This document shows, piece by piece, positions 54,344 to 63,411 of a stretch of 64,000 nt of DNA. The DNA is from Alteribacter populi (GTDB lineage: Bacteria; Bacillota; Bacilli; Bacillales; Salisediminibacteriaceae), in contig NZ_KZ293963.1 of assembly GCF_002352765.1 (NCBI RefSeq), positions 2,874,368-2,938,367 of the forward strand, read 5' to 3'. The notes below the pieces were generated by a model. That model saw only the letters and a program-made list of their open reading frames with translations, was not told where the DNA came from and made no database searches. The position numbers and the translations under genes are program-made. The stretch's first letter is position 1. Each line of letters opens with the position of its first letter.

Positions 54344-55984
54344 TTAATATACGAAGAATGTAGTTGAAGCAGAGCTACCTTCATAGCCAGAAAGTGCTGT
54401 ATCTGCTTGTACACTGTATGTCCCTGTTGCAGTTGACCAAGATGTAGAAAGTGTCCAACTAGCTACACCTGATGAGTTCGTTGTAACTGTATTCGTCAAC
54501 GTCGTGCCATTTGGACGTGTAATCGTCAAATCAACCTCTGCATTCGCGAGTGCTCGTCCATTTTCATCCGTTACTTGTGTAGAAACCGTCACGTTTTGAC
54601 CACGGCTCACGTAATAACGATCTGTCGTTACAGATGTATTTGTTTCTCCTGCTTCCGGATCTGGCTGAGAACCTCCACCAAGAGCTTGTACTGCAGCGTT
54701 AGCATCTACAATACCATGTCCGTACTCAAAAAAGCTTCCTGCCTCTTGCGCTGTATCTTGTAATATACTTCGCGCTTCAGAGACAGAAACGCTAGAATCA
54801 ACTGCTCTCATTAAACCAGCTACACCTGCTGCATGAGGAGATGCCATTGAAGTACCTGAGAAAGAATCATAACCATTGTTAGGGACGGTGCTGTAAATGT
54901 TAGAGCCAGGTGCCATTAATTCAAGACCGTCACCATAGTTAGAGAACGAGGATCTTGTTCCGTTTGACGTTACAGACCCTACAGCAATGACACTGTCGTA
55001 TGCTGCTGGATAAGAGATGCTATTGCGATATTCGTTACCAGAAGCTGCGATTACAATAGATCCTGCATTGACTGCGGTTTGCGTTGCTTCATCCATGCTT
55101 TGATTGTATCCGCCACCGCCTAGAGACATATTGATGACATCAGCGCCAATATCAGCAGAGTAAAGAATACCTTGTGTGATGCCATACATAGAACCTCTAC
55201 CATCGTCACCTAGTACTTTAACAGGTACGAGTGTTGCGTTGTGCATGACACCAGAAACATTTCCATAGCTTGCAATCGTACCCGCAACGTGAGTACCGTG
55301 ACCTTGAACATCCATCGTGCTGCCGCCAACAAAGCTTCTTCCTAAGTCAGTATCTACTAAATTGCTCAAGCTCTGATGGTTGTGGTCGATCCCTGTATCT
55401 AACACAGCTTGGATGACATCGCTTGACCCAGTTGTGATATCCCACGCCTGTGGTGCATTAATCATTTCATAGTGCCACTCTTGGTTTGGATGCATGTTAA
55501 TTTCAACGTCTTCTGTTGATACGTCTTCAAGAGCATACATCTCGTAGTTTTTTTCGATGTATCGCACCTCTACCCCTAACTCTTTTAACGTTTCTTCTAA
55601 TGAAGCCTCTGCTTCCTCAATAGAATCATAGTCTTCAGTAGAATACTCTGTTAAGTATACTAACCCCATGTTTTCTACTATTTCTGTTTTAAATTCATCA
55701 TCGCCGAAAGCTCGAATTGAATCTGAATCAGATTGTTCTAATAAAGAATCAACAACTTTAAATCCTTTATTTTCTAATTCATCTGACTGACTCATCACGC
55801 TATACGTACTTTGAATCCCAACACTAGAACTAGACTCACCTTCAACTGAAACAATCAATTCCCCTTCAATGAAACTCTCATCATTATCAGCTTGAGTAAA
55901 TGTTGGATCGTTGGCATAAGTAGGAGTCACAAACATCGTAAAAATCATTGTCAGCATAACTAACCATATAAAACTCTTTTTCAT
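54344..55984 (-). CDS. Secreted subtilisin-family serine protease with C-terminal Ig-like domain
   Basis: This is a 546-residue prepro-protease. A signal peptide (about 1-24, ending PTYA) is followed by a long acidic propeptide (to about 165). The S8 catalytic domain has Asp196 (AVLDTGID), His229 (GHGTHVAG), Asn317 (AASGNEY, oxyanion) and Ser379 (GTSMASPH). The C-terminal about 90 residues look like an immunoglobulin-type bacterial domain (NVTVSTQVTDENGRAL). The ATG at 55984 is chosen for GGAGG 8 nt upstream and the signal peptide; the frame runs 42 codons further without support. It is inserted between rpsF and ychF, next to a divergent NprR-type regulator. Confidence 0.94.
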   Translation of the reverse strand: MKKSFIWLVMLTMIFTMFVTPTYANDPTFTQADNDESFIEGELIVSVEGESSSSVGIQSTYSVMSQSDELENKGFKVVDSLLEQSDSDSIRAFGDDEFKTEIVENMGLVYLTEYSTEDYDSIEEAEASLEETLKELGVEVRYIEKNYEMYALEDVSTEDVEINMHPNQEWHYEMINAPQAWDITTGSSDVIQAVLDTGIDHNHQSLSNLVDTDLGRSFVGGSTMDVQGHGTHVAGTIASYGNVSGVMHNATLVPVKVLGDDGRGSMYGITQGILYSADIGADVINMSLGGGGYNQSMDEATQTAVNAGSIVIAASGNEYRNSISYPAAYDSVIAVGSVTSNGTRSSFSNYGDGLELMAPGSNIYSTVPNNGYDSFSGTSMASPHAAGVAGLMRAVDSSVSVSEARSILQDTAQEAGSFFEYGHGIVDANAAVQALGGGSQPDPEAGETNTSVTTDRYYVSRGQNVTVSTQVTDENGRALANAEVDLTITRPNGTTLTNTVTTNSSGVASWTLSTSWSTATGTYSVQADTALSGYEGSSASTTFFVY

Positions 55985-56447
55985 CTCTAAAACCTCCGCC
56001 TTTAGTAGTTTAATTATTCCGAATTTTTTACCTAGATGTAGCCTAAATGACCTTATTTCCATGATACTTTTGACCATTTTTCGATAACACCCAACTCCTT
56101 TCCTGGTCATTTTACAAAACTTGCGGAAAGAAATGATTCTTTATCTTAGTTGCATCAACCTGCCGCTATCCCAAGTGTATCAAAGGTTCAAGCGTTTTGT
56201 TATTGGGAAATAGCCCTCAATTTTTATCGAATATTAACTTAAATTTTACGTACCTTTCACAAGTTTTTGGATATTTGACTGAAAATTCCGTTTTGATTTA
56301 TGATTGTAAATATTAAATAGGTAGTGTGTTTTTTTTCCTTTTTCTAGCACGTTAAGAGTAGTCTTTTAGTGAGGTAATTAGTATAATGGGCAAAATTATA
56401 TTGGAATTTCAATAGATTGACTTTATTTAAAAGGTGGAGGTATCCCT
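55985..56447. promoter_or_regulatory. Divergent promoter region of the subtilisin and the NprR-like regulator
   Basis: 463 bp without a gene. A perfect -10 (TATAAT, 56382-56387) precedes the regulator by about 60 bp, without a clear -35. This is the place to expect regulator-binding sites for both genes; no obvious palindrome was found by eye. Confidence 0.45.
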
Positions 56448-57713
56448 ATGCTTGGTCAAAAAATTTTCTATTTTAGGAAATTAAGAGGCTTGACGCAAGA
56501 TCAATTGGCTCAAGGGATCTGCTCTGTGCCACATTTAAGTAAAATTGAAAACGATCATGAAACTCCAAGTGCGGATATGCTCGAACACCTATGTAAACGA
56601 TTAGATATTTCAATCAAAGAGATTGACGTGCAAGGAGAAATAACCTCAATTACGCAAGAATTAGATAATTGGTACACGTTGATATGTAATCGTGACAAGA
56701 AAGAGGCGAAGCGGTTATTTACGAAGCTAAAAAAACAAATAACGAGTATTCAGGACCCTCAAGTCTTACTGAAGTATCGAATCTTTACATTAGGATATCA
56801 ATTATTAATAAGGAAAATGGCTGAAGCCAAAAATCAAATAGATGAACTAGAGCCATTTAGTAAAAAGCTAGATTCAAGCCTAGCCTACTATTACAACCTT
56901 TTTTACGGACTTTATTACTGCTTAGGAGAAGATTATTTAGAGGCTCTGTATTTATACAAGCAAGCAGAGCATGTACGAGATTCGTTAGGGATTGAGGATC
57001 CGGAAATTTACTACCATTTGGCGTTAGTCAATATGAATTTACACCGGACATATTACTCAATTAACTATGCTGAAAAAGCTGCAAAAATATATGTAAAGAG
57101 CTGCAATTATTTACGTTCGATCGACTGTGAAATTTTATTAGGTGTAAATTTGACTCGAATCAATAACTTTTGTGAGGCAGAAAAGCATTTATTAAATGCT
57201 CTTGAAGCTTCGACACAATTAAATAATAAGGATCACATTAGTACGATCTATCATAATTTAGGCTACTTGTTCTTAATGCAAGATCAGTATCAAAAAGCAA
57301 ATAATTATTTCAAAAAAACGACGGAGTATGCAAAGCCAGAACGTTATGAGGACAACGTTCGAACGTACCTTTGTTTAGCGAGAACATGCTATAAGCTTCA
57401 TGATTTTGATCACACTGAGCATTGGATTGAAGTCGGGCTTTCTATTGCCGAAAAATATAAGTTGGAAGAATTTCTAATCCACTTTAACGTTTTAAAAGGT
57501 CAAGTGAACAATGATATGTCACAAGAGTTTGAAACCCTCCTCAAAAATAAAGCGATTCCTTACTTTGAAGAAAAGCAGCTATGGTTTAACGTAGCCAAGT
57601 ATGCTGAAATTTTAGCTGAATATTATACTAAAAAAAGTAAATACAAAAGCTCCAGCTACTACTATTCTCTTGTCAATGAATCAAGGGGAAAGATCTACGA
57701 ATATATTACTTAA
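56448..57713 (+). CDS. RNPP-type transcriptional regulator (NprR/PlcR-like HTH-TPR)
   Basis: This is a 421-residue protein. The N-terminal HTH_3 domain (LGQKIFYFRKLRGLTQDQLA ... HLSKIENDHETPSA) is followed by a superhelix of about nine TPRs to the end. Length and layout match NprR (about 423 residues), which binds a secreted-and-reimported peptide and switches from a sporulation role to a protease activator. The divergent secreted subtilisin is the natural target. Unlike nprR-nprX or plcR-papR, the gene is followed at once by a terminator that overlaps its stop codon, with no peptide gene. Confidence 0.85.
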   Translation: MLGQKIFYFRKLRGLTQDQLAQGICSVPHLSKIENDHETPSADMLEHLCKRLDISIKEIDVQGEITSITQELDNWYTLICNRDKKEAKRLFTKLKKQITSIQDPQVLLKYRIFTLGYQLLIRKMAEAKNQIDELEPFSKKLDSSLAYYYNLFYGLYYCLGEDYLEALYLYKQAEHVRDSLGIEDPEIYYHLALVNMNLHRTYYSINYAEKAAKIYVKSCNYLRSIDCEILLGVNLTRINNFCEAEKHLLNALEASTQLNNKDHISTIYHNLGYLFLMQDQYQKANNYFKKTTEYAKPERYEDNVRTYLCLARTCYKLHDFDHTEHWIEVGLSIAEKYKLEEFLIHFNVLKGQVNNDMSQEFETLLKNKAIPYFEEKQLWFNVAKYAEILAEYYTKKSKYKSSSYYYSLVNESRGKIYEYIT

Positions 57714-57752
57714 CGCTCAAAATCAAATGTTGCCTTTGATTTGGGCGTTTTT
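57711..57752 (+). terminator. Terminator of the NprR-like gene
   Basis: AACGCTCAAAATCAAA / TTTGATTTGGGCGTT stem followed by TTTTATT. It starts at the stop codon. Confidence 0.85.
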
Positions 57753-57763
57753 ATTAAAAATAT

Positions 57764-57922
57764 GGCTCTGTTAAAGCTTGTTGTTGATATTGTGACATCG
57801 CTTTCCGCGGGCACTGCTCGAGCCTCGTGCTTTTCCCGCTGGAGTCGCCGCATTTCGCTCGTAACATCACACACCAAACTTTTCAATGCACTTCTCTAAC
57901 AACACAGAACTTTAACAGAGCC
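57764..57922. mobile_element. MITE-like element with 13-bp terminal inverted repeats
   Basis: GGCTCTGTTAAAG at 57764-57776 and its exact complement at 57910-57922 enclose a segment with CGCTTTCCGCGGGC and CCCGCTGGAGTCGCC, related to the GC-rich repeats at 19.5-23.4 kb. There is no protein gene. Confidence 0.65.
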
Positions 57923-57928
57923 CAAAAT

Positions 57929-57961
57929 AAAAGAAGAGAGCCTCCAATTTGCTCTCTTCTT
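57929..57961 (-). terminator. Terminator of ychF
   Basis: AAGAAGAGAGC / GCTCTCTTCTT stem with a 9-nt loop, followed by TTTATTTTG on the minus strand. Confidence 0.85.
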
Positions 57962-57972
57962 CAAGGATGTTG

Positions 57973-59073
57973 CTATACATTAAAACGGAAATGTACTACG
58001 TCGCCGTCCTGAACGACGTACTCTTTTCCTTCCAGTCTCACTTTTCCTTTTTCTTTGGCGGCGCTCATGTTTTCTGCTTCTACCAGATCTTCATAGGAAA
58101 CGACTTCGGCACGGATAAACCCACGTTCAAAATCGGTATGAATTACACCAGCTGCTTGAGGGGCTTTTGTACCTTGACGAATCGTCCAAGCACGCACCTC
58201 TTGTTTCCCCGCTGTAAAGTAAGTTTCTAATCCTAATAAATTGTATGCCGCTTTAATTAACTGGTCTAAACCTGACTCGGCTATACCAAGGTCATCTAAA
58301 AATTCCTGTTTCTCATCACCTTCAAGCTCAGCAATTTCAGATTCTATCTTCGCACAAACAACAATCACTTCAGAATTTTCATTATTAGCAAACTCGCGGA
58401 CCTTTTGCACGTTCGGGTTACTTTCCGCATCAAGAATCTCTTCTTCACTAACATTCGCTGCGTACAGTACCGGCTTCATCGTTAACAAATGCATGCCTTT
58501 TGCAAACTTCTCTTGTTCCTCTGTTAACGATACGCTACGTGCCGGTTTTTCATTTTCAAACGCATCTTTGAATTTATTCAGAATTTCGAGCTCATACATC
58601 GCATCTTTATCTTTTTGCTTTGCCATTTTCTCCACTTTAGCCAAACGCTTTTCGACCGTCTCCATATCAGCTAGAATGAGCTCTAAGTTGATCACTTCAA
58701 TATCACGGATCGGATCGACGCTTCCGGATACGTGCGTAATGTTTTCGTCATCAAAACAGCGCACTACGTGAGAAATTGCATCGACCTGACGGATATGTGA
58801 CAAGAACTGATTTCCAAGTCCTTCCCCTTTACTTGCCCCTTCTACAATCCCCGCGATATCAGTAAATTCAAAAGCTGTCGGAACCGTTTTTTCCGGATCA
58901 ACGAGCTCCGTTAGTTTATTTAGTCTTTCATCTGGTACTTCAACAATTCCTACGTTCGGGTCGATTGTACAGAACGGGTAGTTTGCTGACTCAGCACCTG
59001 CTTGTGTAATTGCATTAAATAATGTTGATTTTCCAACGTTCGGTAAACCAACAATTCCAGTTGTTAACGCCAT
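57973..59073 (-). CDS. ychF: Obg-family ribosome-binding ATPase YchF (YyaF)
   Basis: This 366-residue P-loop protein has Walker A GIVGLPNVGKST (residues 5-16), the switch motif TDIAGIVEGASKGEGLG and a C-terminal TGS domain (about 280-366) with the TKAPQAAGVIHTDFERGFI signature. YchF hydrolyses ATP rather than GTP and associates with the ribosome, with stress-related roles. ATG at 59073 has AAAGGAGC 8 nt upstream and gives the standard MALTTGIVG start; the upstream 18 codons are rejected. It is the neighbour of rpsF in many bacilli; here the subtilisin pair has been inserted between them. Confidence 0.97.
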   Translation of the reverse strand: MALTTGIVGLPNVGKSTLFNAITQAGAESANYPFCTIDPNVGIVEVPDERLNKLTELVDPEKTVPTAFEFTDIAGIVEGASKGEGLGNQFLSHIRQVDAISHVVRCFDDENITHVSGSVDPIRDIEVINLELILADMETVEKRLAKVEKMAKQKDKDAMYELEILNKFKDAFENEKPARSVSLTEEQEKFAKGMHLLTMKPVLYAANVSEEEILDAESNPNVQKVREFANNENSEVIVVCAKIESEIAELEGDEKQEFLDDLGIAESGLDQLIKAAYNLLGLETYFTAGKQEVRAWTIRQGTKAPQAAGVIHTDFERGFIRAEVVSYEDLVEAENMSAAKEKGKVRLEGKEYVVQDGDVVHFRFNV

Positions 59074-59232
59074 AGAGCATGCTCCTTTATCGTTATTGTC
59101 CAAAAACTGTAAGAGGGATTTGGACAATCATTTAAATTCATATAACCGTGATTTTACTACGTTTTCATCCTTTCCAATTATAGTGAGTATGGTGGAAAAG
59201 CGCAAGAGCCTGACTCTCTCATATAAATAGGA

Positions 59233-59269
59233 AAAAGCCTAAATCTCAACTTTGAGCTTTTAGGCTTTT
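59233..59269 (-). terminator. Terminator of the molybdopterin oxidoreductase gene
   Basis: AAAGCCTAAA / TTTAGGCTTT stem followed by TTCC after five T on the minus strand. Confidence 0.75.
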
Positions 59270-61284
59270 CTTATCGATACCCGGCAGTCATATTGAATAC
59301 CGCCTTTTCCCATGTCAGATTCCCCTGATAAAGTAAGGAGATTCACACTTCCTCCCATCGATTCTGATCGACCTTCGTCTACGTTTATGACCTCAGGGTG
59401 GAGATTTTCATCGACTCGAATCTTTCCATTAAGGTGTCCACGGTTATTATAAATAAGTCCGCGATCGCCATTTTTTAATTGGTGGTCTTGTGCTATTTGA
59501 GCCGAGACTTCAATCACATTTTCATTTTCTCCACTCAATAGATGATAGTTTTGCGAGTGGTTAGAACGTGCGGGGTGTAATGACAGCAAGTGATACATGT
59601 GAGTTGAGTCAACGTTTTCTTCTTCTTGTGCTGCCTCTTGCGGATACTCCAGCTTTATTCGGCCTTGGTTATCTTTGTTGTTATGTTGAGCAAGCTGAGA
59701 GGTAAATTCGTATTTACCACTTGGGGTATCGAACTGGTAATCAGCCCAAGCAACGTCTGGAATCGGCAGCTTAGAAAAGCCAATCCGTTTAGTATCCTCA
59801 AGACTCCACCCTCGTCCCCGCAAGGTTTTCGTTCCAATTTTCAGCCAATCCTCCCTACTGTAATCGAACCAATCTCCAAATCCAAGTCGCTTTGAGAGCT
59901 CAGTCCACATCCACAGGTCAGACTTCGCTTCTCCTTTTGCTTTTACAATGGCCGGGCTGTAATTCACGTAGTCGTGATACATTGCGGCAAAATATAAATC
60001 CTCTTCCTCAAACACTGTCGTACTCGGTAACACGTAATCTGCAAGCTTAGCTGTATCTGATAAATAGTGATCGGCCACCACTAACGTATCAAAGCTTTCG
60101 AATGCTTGCTTCGCCACATTTGTATCAGGGATTTGCGTTAACGGGTTTCCCCGGGTGACAAAAGCCATCGTCACTGGGGGATCATCATCAGTAAGAATTT
60201 TTTCCGCTTGATTCATTCTCGTAAATGTACGAATCTCAGCTGGCACACACCTTTTTGCCAGTAAGTCTGTGTCAAACAATTGACTTACAGCAAGATGCCC
60301 GTACATAACTCCGCCACCGGGAATCCCAACGTTCCCACTCGCTGCTCCAATTGCGTCAATAAGGCGGATCGTGTTACCTCCGTTGGCGTATCGCTGCATT
60401 CCTAAACCTAAATAGGTAACGGTTGGACTATCTCCGTAAATGCGGGCTACTTCATAGATCGTTTCTTTATCAACACCGGTGCATTTGACGATTTCTTCAT
60501 AAGAAATATCTGTAACAAGTGTCAATAAATCATCCCACCCATATGTATGATGGGCGATAAAAGTGCGGTCTTCAAGCTCTAATTCTAGTAATGCTTTGAT
60601 AACTCCAGCAGCTAAAAACCCATCCATGCCAGGACGAACACTTACATAAAGGTCTGCCTTTTTGGCAGTATCATTACGGATCGGATCTATGACAGTTACT
60701 GTTGCGCCTCGTTTTTTTGCCTTCATCAGACGCGCGAACAAATGAATATTCGTTCTGGACGCATTTCTCCCCCAAATAACGATGTGTTTACTATTTTCAA
60801 TATCTTCTGGAGCATGGGCAACACTATTCCCAAAATCTTGAATTTGCGCTTGCAAACCAGCTCCCCAGCAAAGGCTACCTTCTAATTTTGTAAACCCACC
60901 AAATCCTCGAAAAAAGCGTTCATCGACGTTCTTTACTAAGCCGTTGTTCGCATAGTCGTGACTATGTAAAACCGCAGTGGGACCAAACTGTTCCTTCACT
61001 TTCCTCAGCTTAACTGCAATTTCATCTAAAGCTTGTTCCCAGGAAATTTGTTCAAATGTTCCGTTGATTTTTTTCAAGGGGTGTATAACACGAGAGACAT
61101 CGTTAGTCTTTTTTTCCAACTGGCGCCCTCTACTGCAAATTTGTCCTTTGGTAATGGGGTGCTCTCGATTACCGTTTACTTTGACTACTTTTCCTTCAGC
61201 CACGGCAACCGAAAAGCTACACATATCCCAGCAATTCAATGGGCAAGCTGACGTGATAGCTGTCTCTTTAGATCTACTTTCCAT
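59260..61284 (-). CDS. yyaE: Molybdopterin-dependent oxidoreductase (YyaE-like, DMSO reductase superfamily)
   Basis: This is a 674-residue cytoplasmic enzyme. The N-terminal [4Fe-4S] site uses Cys14, Cys18, Cys22 and Cys50 (CPLNCWDMC ... GQICSRG). Molybdopterin guanine dinucleotide-binding regions follow (VIWGRNASRTN; NVGIPGGGVMYG), and the C-terminal MopB_CT domain has HPARSNHSQN. A Cys in GSLCWGAG near residue 138 could be the Mo ligand, by family analogy. The substrate is unknown. There is no TAT signal. Same gene neighbourhood as B. subtilis yyaE, next to yyaF (ychF). It overlaps yyzM by 11 bp. Confidence 0.9.
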   Translation of the reverse strand: MESRSKETAITSACPLNCWDMCSFSVAVAEGKVVKVNGNREHPITKGQICSRGRQLEKKTNDVSRVIHPLKKINGTFEQISWEQALDEIAVKLRKVKEQFGPTAVLHSHDYANNGLVKNVDERFFRGFGGFTKLEGSLCWGAGLQAQIQDFGNSVAHAPEDIENSKHIVIWGRNASRTNIHLFARLMKAKKRGATVTVIDPIRNDTAKKADLYVSVRPGMDGFLAAGVIKALLELELEDRTFIAHHTYGWDDLLTLVTDISYEEIVKCTGVDKETIYEVARIYGDSPTVTYLGLGMQRYANGGNTIRLIDAIGAASGNVGIPGGGVMYGHLAVSQLFDTDLLAKRCVPAEIRTFTRMNQAEKILTDDDPPVTMAFVTRGNPLTQIPDTNVAKQAFESFDTLVVADHYLSDTAKLADYVLPSTTVFEEEDLYFAAMYHDYVNYSPAIVKAKGEAKSDLWMWTELSKRLGFGDWFDYSREDWLKIGTKTLRGRGWSLEDTKRIGFSKLPIPDVAWADYQFDTPSGKYEFTSQLAQHNNKDNQGRIKLEYPQEAAQEEENVDSTHMYHLLSLHPARSNHSQNYHLLSGENENVIEVSAQIAQDHQLKNGDRGLIYNNRGHLNGKIRVDENLHPEVINVDEGRSESMGGSVNLLTLSGESDMGKGGIQYDCRVSIRKA

Positions 61285-61471
61285 GATGCTCCAACACTTT
61301 TTTGAGCTTTTTTGTAAATTCTTTACGAGGAATCATTACACTATGATCGCATCCTAAGCATTTAATTCGGATGTCCATCCCCATGCGAATAATCTTCCAA
61401 CGATTCTCACCACACGGGTGTTGTTTCTTCATTTCTACCACATCATGTAAATCAAATGTTTTCTCGCTCAT
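61274..61471 (-). CDS. yyzM: Small zinc-site protein of the DUF951 family (YyzM)
   Basis: This 65-residue protein has the family pattern DVVEMKKQHPCGENRWKI and a second Cys pair in RIKCLGCDHSV, a likely zinc site. It is conserved next to the ychF/yyaE genes in bacilli; the function is unknown. ATG at 61471 has AGAGGTGA upstream. The end overlaps the start of the molybdopterin enzyme gene, so the two are coupled. Confidence 0.88.
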   Translation of the reverse strand: MSEKTFDLHDVVEMKKQHPCGENRWKIIRMGMDIRIKCLGCDHSVMIPRKEFTKKLKKVLEHHGK

Positions 61472-61527
61472 TGCTTTCACCTCTTCTAAACGGTCTTCTT
61501 GCTGATATTATACAACAATCCCGTTAT

Positions 61528-62556
61528 CTATGGTAAAGGGCGATCATCAAAACGATGGAGAATTGGATACAAAATAATTGAAGCCAAAATGTATAAGTTC
61601 AACAACCCATACAGTGGATACAAAATTGAAATTAACCGTGAAAAACCAATTGTCGTAAGCGGGACCATTAAGCAAATGAAAATAAGAGCCAAAACCCAGA
61701 ACGGAAGGCCTAGGTAGTTTTTGAACCTTGTACACAATCCAAGCATGCCTGAAGCGGCTGTCGTGTAAATGGCAGCCCAAAGTAAACCTGACATAACGAG
61801 AACCATAAAGTAAGGGTAATGCTTTAAAATCGCAAATAAGGGTATCTCATATAACATAACCTCGTGAGCGACAATTAACAGAGACTCATTGTACAAAAAT
61901 GAAATCACTCCAAGAACCGTCGCACTTCCGATACTGGCAATCCAAATTTCTCCCGTACGTTGAATTTTATTACCTATTGCAGCGATCACAGCAACCAGCG
62001 GCAAAATATTCAACGCTGTAAAAGTAAAGGCATTAGGCCAGTTATGCTGAGCCATAACGTCGAAAGAAATTTCAAATCCTGTCGTCCATTGAAATACAAA
62101 CAAAGTACCAACGAGAAAGACAATGAGCAGTGGAATAATAACCGCATTCATTGAGGTCATCCCTGAAATTCCCCAGACAAAAAGCAGCACTAGGAGTCCG
62201 GAAATAATTAACACTCCGTACCAATATGGGATATGTAGCACCTCTAATGTAGCACCTCCACCGGCGATCATAATGACAGTCGTTGAAAATAAATAAAGGA
62301 TGATCATGCCATCATACAGACCCGTCAGCCTCTTTCCCATCAATTCTTGTAAAACCGGAAGATAATGCTCTGAGTTTTTCTGATAGCTGATCGCCATAAT
62401 CACATAGCAACAGACAAAAAATAATATCGCAAATAGAATGATAGCTAGGCCACTTTCATTGCCAAAAAACTGCCATAATTCTCGTCCGGATGCATAGCCT
62501 GCACCAATGATCGTACCAATAATAAGAAACATCCACTTAAAACCTGATAGCCACAT
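61528..62556 (-). CDS. YkvI family membrane protein (LeuT-fold transporter-like)
   Basis: This 342-residue protein has about ten TM helices. The start (FLIIGTIIGAGYASGRELWQFFG) matches the YkvI family, whose unwound first helix with GAGYASG resembles sodium-coupled LeuT-fold transporters. The substrate is unknown. It lies between yyzM and divergently oriented yyaC, where B. subtilis has other genes. A ribosome site is hard to see (GGGGAAAGAG upstream of the ATG). Confidence 0.85.
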   Translation of the reverse strand: MWLSGFKWMFLIIGTIIGAGYASGRELWQFFGNESGLAIILFAILFFVCCYVIMAISYQKNSEHYLPVLQELMGKRLTGLYDGMIILYLFSTTVIMIAGGGATLEVLHIPYWYGVLIISGLLVLLFVWGISGMTSMNAVIIPLLIVFLVGTLFVFQWTTGFEISFDVMAQHNWPNAFTFTALNILPLVAVIAAIGNKIQRTGEIWIASIGSATVLGVISFLYNESLLIVAHEVMLYEIPLFAILKHYPYFMVLVMSGLLWAAIYTTAASGMLGLCTRFKNYLGLPFWVLALIFICLMVPLTTIGFSRLISILYPLYGLLNLYILASIILYPILHRFDDRPLP

Positions 62557-62650
62557 GGTCTCTTTCCCCTTTTCCTTCCGTTTTCAGACGTATAGATTTG
62601 TGAAAGATTCCGTATACTGTTAATACTATTTGGGAACAGGGGGTTATATG

Positions 62651-63271
62651 ATGTTTCGTGGACAACTTTTTCAAAATCGTCGCCCATCCCCTTATCGTAT
62701 ATACGCAAAAGACAGCAATGCTGCTTTGGAATTATCAATGCATTTGAAAGAAATTTTAGCAGCTAAAAGATCAAGGGATTTGGTGATTGTATGTATTGGA
62801 TCGGACCGTTCCACAGGAGATAGCTTGGGACCACTTATTGGTACAAAACTTCAGGAAAACCTTGCGAGTCATTACAAAGTCTACGGGACGTTGGCTAAAC
62901 CTGTACATGCTGTAAATTTACAAGAAACGTTGGATGAGATTAACGCTACTTACTACGAGCCATTAATATTAGCCATCGATGCCTGTCTCGGCCGTTCGAC
63001 GAGTGTTGGATATGTATGTCTTGGCGAAGGTCCTTTACGCCCTGGAACTGCAGTGAAAAAACAATTACCCGCTGTAGGAGACTTCCATATGACTGGCATC
63101 GTAAACGTCGGTGGTTTTATGGAAATGATGGTTCTGCAAAACACACGACTATCCGTTGTCGTTGAAATGGCAGACGTCATGTCTGATTCGATTGTCCGTG
63201 CGACAAAAGAAATTGAATCATCGCGAAAGAAATTCACCTGGCCAACACTGCCTTCCTCAAAATCTCAGTAA
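62651..63271 (+). CDS. yyaC: Sporulation-associated putative protease YyaC
   Basis: This 206-residue protein of the YyaC family is distantly related to germination protease (GPR). The core IVCIGSDRSTGDSLGPLIG and AIDACLGRSTSVG with GDFHMTGIVNVGGFMEMM are typical. B. subtilis yyaC is expressed in the forespore, and this gene sits near the origin as it does there. Start: two adjacent ATGs (62648, 62651) follow AGGGGG. The second has the better 7-nt spacing; a TTG at 62630 is less likely. Confidence 0.92.
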   Translation: MFRGQLFQNRRPSPYRIYAKDSNAALELSMHLKEILAAKRSRDLVIVCIGSDRSTGDSLGPLIGTKLQENLASHYKVYGTLAKPVHAVNLQETLDEINATYYEPLILAIDACLGRSTSVGYVCLGEGPLRPGTAVKKQLPAVGDFHMTGIVNVGGFMEMMVLQNTRLSVVVEMADVMSDSIVRATKEIESSRKKFTWPTLPSSKSQ

Positions 63272-63274
63272 AAT

Positions 63275-63411
63275 AAGAAAAGCGCAAGGCGCCCGCTAAT
63301 CGGCGACATGCAAATGTTCTGTCCGATAAAAAGTGCTTTTTACTTTTAATCGGGCAGGTTATTTGACACGAGCCGATGGCGCCTGGAGCTAGACATCGAA
63401 ACGTGGATTTT
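63275..63411 (+). repeat. Interspersed repeat, second copy of the 25.4-kb type
   Basis: Begins AATAAGAAAAGCGCAAGGCGCC and ends TGGAGCTAGACATCGAAACG (shown in part). Its ends match those of 25436-25720. The group II intron interrupts it at its 3' end. Confidence 0.75.

Noticed and set aside
56040..56110. A 15-codon frame (GTG start after AAAGGAG) upstream of the subtilisin as a possible signal peptide for the NprR-like regulator.
   Set aside because: Too short, no export signal and no similarity to NprX/PapR/Phr peptides; it lies within the subtilisin upstream frame.
56385..56415. A 9-codon leader ORF upstream of the NprR-like gene.
   Set aside because: Its ATG overlaps the TATAAT -10 box, so it would probably not be transcribed from that promoter.
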